From Actinoallomurus sp963736325 (GTDB taxonomy: Bacteria; Actinomycetota; Actinomycetes; Streptosporangiales; Streptosporangiaceae), in contig CAVTOG010000016.1 in the NCBI GenBank assembly GCA_963736325.1, forward strand, positions 558,001 to 622,000: 64,000 bases of DNA, written 5' to 3'. The notes beneath the pieces were generated by a model that made no database searches, was not told the origin of the DNA, and was given only the letters and a program-made list of their open reading frames with translations. A program made the translations under genes and the position numbers. This document shows positions 51,973 to 59,042 of the stretch, in pieces. How positions within the stretch are numbered: the stretch's first letter is position 1; every line of letters begins with the position of its first letter.

Positions 51973-52899
51973 TCAGATGGTGGGGACTTCTTCCTCGAAG
52001 CGCTTGACGGACCGATGCTGCCGGTTACGTCGGTTGTCAGCTTCGATCATAGGCTTGGGGCGGTAGTAGAAATTCTCGATCTTGTAGTACGGGCCACTCC
52101 GAGATGATGCGATCGCATAAATATAGGCGCGATCCTCATTGTCGAATCGTGCACCCTTTACGAACCGTTCCATCAATGGATCGAGGTGACTCGGCACGAG
52201 ACTCGCTTCTGGAGCACGGACCGGAAAGCAGATCCGCTCGATTTCTGGCGAGTCCCATGTGAAGCTGAAGTACACCGAGAACGCCTGTCCGCATCGTTCC
52301 AGCTCATCGTGGTTTGGAATGTCGAGACCAAGGTCTCCGATCATCTTCGATATTTTTTCGGCATCGCGTGTTTCGGTAAACGGAAAGTAGATATTGACCG
52401 ACTGGCTGCGGAAATCGACGGCGATACCTGTGATGTCGTTCAGGCCGTGCCGGGCAAAATAGCTCAGGTTGCCACGCACGCTTGGTGGCATGGCGGAGGC
52501 CTGGCTAATCGCCTCGACGGACTGTGAGCCGTCATCCGGATAAATGCACCAGATCTTCTCGAAGCCCGACGTGACCCCGATATCCACGCCGCGGAGCATG
52601 ACAGACCCGCGCTCCTGGATTTCGTGGTAGAGCCTGTCGGCCGAGTGGTTCGTCTTGGCGGTAAGGTTCCGGTCGAGGGCCAGCAGATAAGGATCCGGAT
52701 CGCCGGCGGGCGCGATATAGCGAACGCTCAGCTCGCCGCTCTTCCGGGCGTTCGTTGTCGTTCGCAGGGCCACGGCAGCGCTGGTGAAGCCAGCTTCGTA
52801 CGCCCGCAGAATCGGCCACAGTTTGTTGCGATCACAGGGCACCCCGAGGTCGTGCGCGGTGTCGGCGACCGCCGAATAGACGCTCTCCAGATCGGGCAT
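51973..52899 (-). CDS. ABBA-fold aromatic prenyltransferase (NphB/CloQ family)
   Basis: ATG 52899 follows AAAGGAGAGG and gives 308 residues, the usual length. The NphB/CloQ/Fnq26 family attaches prenyl groups from DMAPP or GPP to aromatic compounds without needing a DDxxD motif. Family segments are clear: KTNHSADRLYHEIQERG, GVTSGFEKIWCIYP, RGNLSYFARHGLNDITGIAVDF, VNIYFPFTETRDAEKI, and the C-terminal SRSGPYYKIENFYYRPKP. Metal-free catalysis is typical of CloQ-like members. No biosynthetic partners are adjacent, and codon use is lower in GC than in its neighbours. It is carried in the first tRNA-Thr element. Confidence 0.88.
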   Translation of the reverse strand: MPDLESVYSAVADTAHDLGVPCDRNKLWPILRAYEAGFTSAAVALRTTTNARKSGELSVRYIAPAGDPDPYLLALDRNLTAKTNHSADRLYHEIQERGSVMLRGVDIGVTSGFEKIWCIYPDDGSQSVEAISQASAMPPSVRGNLSYFARHGLNDITGIAVDFRSQSVNIYFPFTETRDAEKISKMIGDLGLDIPNHDELERCGQAFSVYFSFTWDSPEIERICFPVRAPEASLVPSHLDPLMERFVKGARFDNEDRAYIYAIASSRSGPYYKIENFYYRPKPMIEADNRRNRQHRSVKRFEEEVPTI

Positions 52900-53823
52900 T
52901 GATCCCTCTCCTTTCAGTGAGCACGGCCAGACCTCCTCGGTGAGTCCAGACGATCCCGCGATGATCGGCATGACCGAGTGCACGCGGCGTCGGCGAGATC
53001 GGCCGTGCGGCCACCGGACCAGGCGGAAGAACACACGCATGTCATCGATGAGCAGTTTGGGTCGTCCGCTGGCCGACGATGTCGGTGGGCCGGGTCCGAT
53101 TTATTCTAGAAACGAGGTAAATGTAGCGCTTGGTCACCGGCGGTGCGACTGCTAGGGAAGCTTTTTTTAGGGAAGTATGAGCAGTCAGCGGGCGCGCTGA
53201 CACAGCCGGTCACCTCCATTGGAGCTTGCCGGCCGCTGCGGTGTTCTCCCTCGTCTGGTGATGTGACTTCGACGTTCGACCGTCAGGCGCAACGGCCCGG
53301 ACCGCCGTTCGCCTGCTGGATCCGTCCCAGACTGCCTCGCCTGAGATCGCCCCAGGAGGCCGGAGCAGAGCCGAGAGGGCTTGCGTCGTTCGGTCACCGG
53401 TCGGGTTGCCGCGAGTAGCGCAGCTCCATTGTGTCGGTGTGGTGTGACCACTTCAGAGGGAGGTGCTGGCTGCCGCTCTTGAGAAGGTCGATGCCCGGCG
53501 ATCCGGGCCCGCGCCGCGCTGACCGCGCTATCAGCCCGTGCGCAGGTGATCGGGCAAGATACGGGCGACTCGCACGTCTTGCGATACCAGCGGGTTGCGA
53601 GGCGGCACGCCAGTCTGATCGCTGGCGCCCGTCCCGGTTCCAAGGTCTCTCTCGGTTCATCAGGCCGTTACGCGTCGTACGGCCTGGCTCGGCCTGTCCT
53701 CGAACAACGCGGATGCTGCAGACGGCAATGGTGACGGCAACGCCCGCAACCGGAGACGCTCACGTGCACACGCTCAGCACCGTCTACCTCGGCTAACGTG
53801 ACAGGGCCAGGTATCTCCGTATT
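52900..53823. other. 924-bp gap, no supported gene
   Basis: Apart from a small AT-rich stretch near 53100-53180 that could hold the prenyltransferase promoter, nothing has a convincing coding pattern. Short frames at 53143-53660 on both strands lack ribosome-binding sites. The right end leads into att-like repeat 2. Confidence 0.4.
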
Positions 53824-53887
53824 CCTTGTAAGCGGCAGGTCGCCGGTTCGAATCCGGCCGGAGGCTCCACCCATGACCAGGCAAAAG
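53824..53887. repeat. att-like repeat 2
   Basis: An exact 64-bp copy of 51293-51356, containing the tRNA-Thr 3' half without its 5' half. It marks the boundary between elements 1 and 2. Confidence 0.85.
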
Positions 53888-53931
53888 ACCCTGAGCGAAG
53901 ATCGCTCGGCCCTCTTTTGACAGCAACGGCC

Positions 53932-54015
53932 TTAGCCGAGGGCGTGTCCCAGCTTCCGCAACGCCCGTTGCTTCTCGTCGAGTGCGGCGTGCGCGTAGAT
54001 CGTCATCGTGACCTC
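53932..54015 (-). pseudogene. second integrase, last 27 codons
   Basis: The minus strand reads EVTMTIYAHAALDEKQ then RALRKLGHALG-stop, nearly the same as the end of the integrase fragment at 51414. It lies at the same distance from repeat 2 as that one does from repeat 1. The catalytic His/Arg part is missing; another piece of the same gene lies at 54990-55139. Confidence 0.75.
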
Positions 54016-54189
54016 CCGCCGACTTCCCAAGCTGGGGGTGTGGCTGCACGAGAGGTGACCGAATGGCGGCCACCGTTCGCGTGGTGGACATGGCTGGCCG
54101 GATGGCATGAACTGACTGCATAGGGAGCACTAGGTGTACTGACCACGGACGTTGGTAACGCGACACGGCTGGATGATCTTGAAATAGAG

Positions 54190-54298
54190 AGGACCTCCTG
54201 GCGAGGTGTGTGTCACCACAACATGCACATCTCGTCCTGGAGGTCCTTCATGGTCCACGCTAACGCCAAACTCACACCCCGGGGCCGAAGCACCTGGT
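54190..54298 (+). mobile_element. IS481-type element, left-end remnant
   Basis: From 54250, ATGGTCCACGCTAACGCC starts MVHANAKLTPRGRSTW-stop, the N-terminus typical of IS481 transposases (M-HANA-LTPRGR). Before it, GTGTGTGTCACCACAAC resembles an IS481 terminal repeat. AGGACCTCC (54190-54198) and GGAGGTCCT (54239-54247) form a hairpin. The reading frame stops after 16 codons. Only the left end remains. Confidence 0.45.
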
Positions 54299-54989
54299 GA
54301 GACCAGGACATCACAAGGGCGGTCAGCGCATGGCTTTCAAGGCGCTGTTCGACGGTGCTGTTAATGATCCGATACGGCGCACGAGGTATGGCGATCGCTG
54401 TCCGACCGTCTAGCAATACGTCGACGGGCCAGGTCATCGCGCCATCAAGAAGTCGCGGCCGGGTAGGCGGGTGTCAAGGCCTCCGTATCGCTCGTCGAAA
54501 GCGACCACGGCGACAACCACCTCAGCCGGCGCGGGACCCTCGTTGCCGTGGTCATCGACGGTGCATTGGCGACTCCACCCGCTCGGCCGACATGGACTGA
54601 TAGGCGCGCCGTTGGCAGCTAGGAAGCCGCGGACCCGTACCGAAAGAAAAGGATCGTCAAGGACATACACCGCACCGAACTAAGGCTCGCGAAACATCTG
54701 CGATCGAACTTATTGGCTTCCAAAGAGCGAACTGGTCGAGTTCGGACTCGCAGAAGCGATGGAGTAACGCGACGAGTGTGTCGAACTCATGCTCGGAGAG
54801 GTGGCCACAGGCCGGATTTTCGCTCATGCGGGCGCCCTGCGTTCGGCAGTCCGCAGCCCGGTGTCGCCCAGGGGCACGGATGAGCGGAGCGCGACGTCAT
54901 CCAGGAAGCCGGCGGTCCGCCAGCGCGGGATATGTGGGGGATGACCCATCCCGCCAATGAGACATTGCTAGTAATAGCCCAGGTCAGCC
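54299..54989. other. 691-bp degraded stretch
   Basis: Between the IS481 scrap and the integrase piece nothing has a clear homologue by eye. Two short minus-strand frames (54213-54437 and 54434-54670) overlap by 4 bp but show no ribosome-binding site or family signature. I regard the stretch as decayed element DNA. Confidence 0.4.
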
Positions 54990-55139
54990 GATGACTAGGG
55001 GAGCGATTACCGGCGTCGAGGCCGGCGTGCTCCCGGATGCGGCCCCAGCTCCGGCAAAGGTTGTCCAGCTCCATCGATGTTCTGGCGAGGGTTGGGAAGA
55101 CGAGATGTTGTCCTTCCAGTTCTTAGTGGGCCTGTCAAT
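54990..55139 (-). pseudogene. second integrase, internal fragment with frameshift
   Basis: Reading inward from 55139 on the minus strand gives KNWKDN, then after a frameshift LVFPTLARTSMELDN and SWGRIREHAGLDAG. This matches KIWKDNNLIFPSL and SWGRIRERAGID of the integrase at 51414. The gene is cut at 55140 by the IS3 element. Its next part is missing, and its end lies at 53932. Confidence 0.7.
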
Positions 55140-55162
55140 CCCCTCAAAGCGTGGAGACGTTC

Positions 55163-56098
55163 TTATGCCACTTCGGCCCTGAGCTGGGCCGTTGATGCTT
55201 TCCTCGCTTCTGTCATCTGACGTTCGAAGGGGATCGGGGCGAGCCCGTCGTTGGCGCTGTGTCTCCTGCGGGTGTTGTAGAAGTCGGCGATCCAGGTCGC
55301 GACCTTGATGCGTGCCTCGGCGCGGGTGGTGAAACGCTGCCGGTGGACGAACTCGACCTTGAGCGTGCTGTTGAACGCCTCGGCGGCGGCGTTGTCGAGC
55401 GCGCACCCGACCCGGCCCATCGACTGGACTACGCCGAAGGCGCGACAGGCGGCTGCGGTACGGGCCGCGGTGTACTCCGACCCGCGGCCGGAGTGAAAGA
55501 TCACCCCGTCGACGTCACCGCCGCGCGTCGCGGCCGCCATCTGCAGCGACGCCACCACCAGGGCCGCGTCGTGGTGGCTGCTCATGGCGTGGCCGAGCAT
55601 CCGCCGAGAGAACAGGTCCTCGGTCGTCGCCAGATACAGCGGCCCCTCCTCGGTGTCGATCTGGGTGACGTCCCCGACCCACAACACATCCGGCGCCACG
55701 GCGGTGAAGGCGCGGCGCACCAGGTCAGGGGCCGCCGGGCGGCGCCCCTGGCGCGTCAAGGATCTACGCCGCTTGAGCGGACGGCCGGCCAGCCCTAGCT
55801 CGGCCATCCGCCCCGCGACGGTGTTGACCGATACCTTCCAGCCCGCCTCCCGCAGGTCACGGGTGATCCGCGGCGAGCCGTAGGTGCCACCCGAAGCGGT
55901 GAACAACCGCCCGATCTCCGAATCCAGCCGGGCCCGCCGCCGCTCACGTGCGGTCGGGGCACGGTCGATCCACTTGTAGAACCAGGACTGGGAAACCTCC
56001 AGCGCCCGGCAGGCGATCGTGTGCGGGATGCCGTGCTCGGTCCTGCAAGACTCGATGAACTCCGCAACGATCATCGGTTCATCGAGTCCTTCACCCAC
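55163..56098 (-). CDS. IS3 transposase OrfB with mutated DDE Asp
   Basis: A 311-codon rve-type transposase (HTH_21 then integrase core). DDE residues: first Asp in WVGDVTQI, Glu in CALDNAAAEAFNSTLK. The second Asp, normally in FHSDRGS, is Gly (VIFHSGRGSEYTA; GGC instead of GAC). That single change should abolish catalysis, so the element is probably fixed. Translation needs a -1 shift from orfA; the frames overlap at 56071-56098. Confidence 0.88.
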   Translation of the reverse strand: MGEGLDEPMIVAEFIESCRTEHGIPHTIACRALEVSQSWFYKWIDRAPTARERRRARLDSEIGRLFTASGGTYGSPRITRDLREAGWKVSVNTVAGRMAELGLAGRPLKRRRSLTRQGRRPAAPDLVRRAFTAVAPDVLWVGDVTQIDTEEGPLYLATTEDLFSRRMLGHAMSSHHDAALVVASLQMAAATRGGDVDGVIFHSGRGSEYTAARTAAACRAFGVVQSMGRVGCALDNAAAEAFNSTLKVEFVHRQRFTTRAEARIKVATWIADFYNTRRRHSANDGLAPIPFERQMTEARKASTAQLRAEVA

Positions 56099-56424
56099 AG
56101 GACCACGGATCGCTTGAGCACCTCACGCTCCATCTCAAGCTCAGCGCGTTCCTTCTCCCACGCCGCCTTTTGACGAGCGTGCTCCCGGGCCATCTCGGCC
56201 TTGAGCCTGCGCAGTTCAGCCAGCTCACGACGTTCGGCCTCATCCAACGCGCCGGCCTCGCCCTCGCCAGCGCGTTCGCGGTCGAGCTTCACCCAGTTAT
56301 GCAGCGTGTACGGGCTGATCCCCAGATCACGCGCGACCTGCGCGACCGGCTTACCGGTCTCCTTGACGATCCGCACCGCCCCGGCACGGAACTCCGGATC
56401 GAACCGGCGTCTTTGTTCTCCCAC
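56071..56424 (-). CDS. IS3 transposase OrfA
   Basis: A 117-residue HTH_Tnp_1 protein: RRRFDPEFRAGAVRIVKETGKP and VARDLGISPYTLHNWVK form the DNA-binding part. A Glu/Arg/Lys leucine-zipper helix (LAELRRLKAEMAREHARQK) ends the protein. It is intact. With OrfB it would make the fusion transposase. Confidence 0.88.
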   Translation of the reverse strand: MGEQRRRFDPEFRAGAVRIVKETGKPVAQVARDLGISPYTLHNWVKLDRERAGEGEAGALDEAERRELAELRRLKAEMAREHARQKAAWEKERAELEMEREVLKRSVVLWVKDSMNR

Positions 56425-56467
56425 GACCCAACCATCTCTCTGGTTCGGGTCTCCACGCTACGAGGGG

Positions 56468-57044
56468 AAGCACACTGCACGACGTCTACGACGCCGTGCA
56501 GCGGACCGATCTGACGCCTAGCCAACGGGCCATCGTCGATGACATCCTGCGCAACCCCAACCCGGGCATGCGGCTGGAGCAGTGGCTCAACAAGGCCGGT
56601 CAGCGTGGCTTCCTCACGCAGTACTTCGGCAAATTCCCGGCCGTGGCGGATGTCACACATCGGATCAACGAGCTCGACGCGGCGCTGAATCACCCGCTGC
56701 CCGAAGGCGTCCAGACCCAGCGTGGTCTCCACGACGTAAAATTCATGGACGGCTTCGACCCGAAGAACATCAAGGCGCTGGAGGGTAAGGTCCAGACCGA
56801 GCCCGGCTATATGTCCACGTCGCTGGGCAAGGACCCAGCCGTGGTCGACGGTAACCCCTTCGAGTACAACCTTCACCTCAACGTGCCGAAGGGCGCACCG
56901 GGCCTGTGGCTGGGCAAGTCCAGTATCTTCCCGGACCAGCGGGAGCTGATCCTGCCGCGTGGCACCCGGTACCGCATCACCCGAATAACGCCCAACGGCC
57001 ACGGCGGGTTCGACATCGACGCCGACGTTCTCCCGCCCGCGTGA
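56468..57044 (+). pseudogene. ADP-ribosyltransferase toxin domain, 5' cut by IS3
   Basis: The frame is open from the IS3 edge; GTG 56496 would give 182 residues. It is an ADPrib_exo_Tox/ART fold of the R-S-E type: Arg in TQRGLHDVKF, the Ser motif GYMSTSLGKDP, and a final DQRELILPRGTRYRI with QxE, as in C3-like enzymes. Such domains end large secreted polymorphic toxins (WXG100/LXG or T7SS-type leaders). The leader and middle are gone, removed at 56467. The catalytic domain itself looks intact, so a peptide from GTG 56496 could still be active; expression is uncertain. Confidence 0.75.
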
Positions 57045-57079
57045 CCGTATGTCCGATCGAAGTGAAGGGAATGTGACTC

Positions 57080-57955
57080 ATGAGTGGGCCGAATGAGCAC
57101 GATGGTCCGCTGGCCTGGGGCAGCCGGAGCGCGCCACCGTCGCCGCCCGGGAGTCCTCCGCGGGGTGGCGGTGCTTTCGAGCCTCCCTCCGGGCCCCCGC
57201 CCGGCACCTACGCGCTCACTGCCAAGGGGCACATCCGCTACGTACCCGTCACCCGCGCGGGTGAGGTGATCGGCTACCTGTGGGCGTCGTCGGCCGAGGG
57301 CGCGGCTGGGTTCGTACGGAGGCTGGACGCGCCGCCGGCGACATTCCGGTCTCCGCTGGTGTGGTCGGACCGTCTGCAGGACGCCTTCGCGGCGCAGGTG
57401 CCGTCGGGTGAGGTGCTGCGCCGCTGGGCGGGCGAGCCCGAAGACCCCGACGGCGGGGCGGTGGTCGCCGACGCGCAGGAGCAGGATGCGGAGAACCTCG
57501 CGGAGCTCTATGAGATCGCCAACCCCGGCAGCGAGCCGCCTCCCGAGTCCTTGGCCCCTGACCTGCCCGAAGGGTTCCTGGATCGGTCGAAGGGCTGGGG
57601 TGACCTGTCGCCCCTCACGCTGGACCAACCCGGATACGATTTCCGTACCGACTCGCCGGTGCGCTACCTGCCGGTGACCAAGAGAGGAAACGTGCTCGGC
57701 TACCTGTGGGCGTCGATCGCCGATGAGGCGGCCGACTACCTGCAGCGAAACGCGGCCGGGGCCGAGGGTTTCCTGGCCGGGGGGCTGTGGATGGCGCGGC
57801 TGGAGCAGAGCAAGAAGGAGGGACTCCCCGCCCTGGAGGCGCTGCGCCGCTGGATCGGTGCGCCCGAGGACCCGGAGCGTGGCGGGATCGCCGCCGGCGC
57901 GCAGGAGCAGGAGGCGCCCAGCCTGGACGCGCTGAAGGCCATCGCCAACCGTTGA
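57080..57955 (+). CDS. duplicated-domain protein, putative toxin immunity
   Basis: A 291-residue protein, 35 bp after the toxin end, same direction. A Pro/Gly/Ser-rich head (1-50) is followed by two copies of one domain of about 80-100 residues. Copy 1 is IRYVPVTRAGEVIGYLWAS...EVLRRWAGEPEDPDGG. Copy 2 is VRYLPVTKRGNVLGYLWAS...EALRRWIGAPEDPERGG. Each ends with AQEQ and AIAN-type segments. No signal peptide or membrane helix. Position immediately after an ART toxin suggests a cognate immunity protein. I know no characterised family, so the role is inferred from context. Confidence 0.65.
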   Translation: MSGPNEHDGPLAWGSRSAPPSPPGSPPRGGGAFEPPSGPPPGTYALTAKGHIRYVPVTRAGEVIGYLWASSAEGAAGFVRRLDAPPATFRSPLVWSDRLQDAFAAQVPSGEVLRRWAGEPEDPDGGAVVADAQEQDAENLAELYEIANPGSEPPPESLAPDLPEGFLDRSKGWGDLSPLTLDQPGYDFRTDSPVRYLPVTKRGNVLGYLWASIADEAADYLQRNAAGAEGFLAGGLWMARLEQSKKEGLPALEALRRWIGAPEDPERGGIAAGAQEQEAPSLDALKAIANR

Positions 57956-57965
57956 CGCTGGGCCT

Positions 57966-58562
57966 GTGTTCGCGGGGCCCGACGACACCACCTATGCCCC
58001 GTACGACCACGAACTCGTCATTGAGTTCCACAGTCGGCACGGGATGGCTCAGGAGGAGTTAGGGGAACGCCTCGGCCGTGCGATGTTTGACCGGCTCTCC
58101 GGCATCGGCAGCCCTCTCGCGCACGGTGAGGTCGGCGGGGACCTATTCGCCGAATTCTTGGCGGGCAGGGGCGTACGCGACTTTCCGCCGGGCACCGATT
58201 ATGAGGAGCCGGCCCGCATCGGTCGGCTGGTCGCGCGGACCCTGCGACACCCCTGCGCGGACGCCAAGGCCTGTGGTGATCCGACATCATGGATCACCGG
58301 CGTCATGCGGCAGTCCCTGGACACATTCTCCCTGCAGACAGTCTCGATCGACGTCCACAGTGACGGCGACGGCATCACCGCTGTCCCCCATCTCCCGTAC
58401 AAGAGCCCTTCGGGCAACGCTCTTCTCCAAGGGCAGGCGAGCGAGACACTGGCCCACCGAGGAGGACTCCCGGGAGATGTCGCCTCGCTGGGAGGGCTGC
58501 TCACACGGCTGACCTTCGACGTGGTCATCATGAGGACCTCCGGCGTTGCCAAAACGAAGTGA
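57966..58562 (+). CDS. protein of unknown function next to the toxin module
   Basis: GTG 57966, 10 bp after the previous stop, gives 198 residues. No signal peptide or membrane helix. Features are EFHSRHGMAQEELGERLGRAMFDRL (helical) and a middle part with three Cys/His (RHPCADAKACGD). A beta-rich end contains TVSIDVHSDGDG and LTFDVVIMRTSG. I do not recognise it. It is likely co-transcribed with the putative immunity gene and could be a second immunity or accessory protein. Confidence 0.6.
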   Translation: MFAGPDDTTYAPYDHELVIEFHSRHGMAQEELGERLGRAMFDRLSGIGSPLAHGEVGGDLFAEFLAGRGVRDFPPGTDYEEPARIGRLVARTLRHPCADAKACGDPTSWITGVMRQSLDTFSLQTVSIDVHSDGDGITAVPHLPYKSPSGNALLQGQASETLAHRGGLPGDVASLGGLLTRLTFDVVIMRTSGVAKTK

Positions 58563-59042
58563 TGGCGTCCGGGACACCTCTGCCCGCAGAAGCGATCGTG
58601 TCGGCGCTCGTGGCGGGCGCCCGAGCGGACGGACATGAGCGAGGAACAGCACTTGGAACGCACGTTCGGCGGAGACATCGATTTCAGGTAGCGGCAAAGG
58701 GTTTGTGCTCGTGGTAATGCAACCCCACGTCGTCCTGACCTCTCACGCCGCGCGACCGTGCCGGAACGCCCGGACGTACCGGCACGATCAACGCATGACG
58801 TCATGGTGGCGACTAACGTTGCCGTTAGCATCAATCACGTGGCGTGGAAGGGGGCACGTTGACCGCAGGCCGGGTCCGATGGCCGCCGTACGATTCCGAA
58901 GTCACGTTCGTATATTTCCGTCGCGGCAGCTCCGCAGAGGGCTCGTCGGCCTTAGCGTCGTCTCCGTGGCGTTCCGGGCACCGCGCGGACGGCCGGTGGG
59001 CCGTCGCTGCATACCCCCGACCTGCCCTCGCCGTCTCGTGAG
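58563..59042. other. 480-bp gap with a TetR-like palindrome
   Basis: Contains CTAACG (58813-58818), TTGC, CGTTAG (58823-58828), a perfect inverted repeat of the kind bound by many TetR proteins. A 65-codon frame from GTG 58844 ends 1 bp before the next gene and might be a leader ORF, but shows no family. The stretch is probably the promoter region for the ATPase gene. Confidence 0.4.

Larger units (their letters stand above)
55140..56467 (-). mobile_element. IS3-family insertion sequence, 1328 bp
   Basis: Terminal inverted repeats of 19 bp match at 17 positions: CCCCTCAAAGCGTGGAGAC (55140-55158) and the complement of 56449-56467. Inside are orfA and orfB on the minus strand with the overlap typical of programmed frameshifting. 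The flanks show no 3-bp target duplication (AAT left, AAG right). Together with different truncated genes on each side, this points to deletion next to the element after insertion. Confidence 0.9.

Noticed and set aside
53824..53874. Possible additional tRNA genes at the repeat copies (53824, 61131, 62033)
   Set aside because: They contain only the anticodon-loop-to-3' half; no D-arm or 5' acceptor strand precedes them.
53668..53874. Minus-strand frame with SGRIRTGDLPLTRN
   Set aside because: This is the well-known false protein produced by antisense reading of a tRNA 3' half.
54213..54670. Two overlapping minus-strand small ORFs
   Set aside because: The first is antisense to the IS481 left end; neither has a ribosome-binding site or a recognisable product, though the 4-bp overlap was suggestive.
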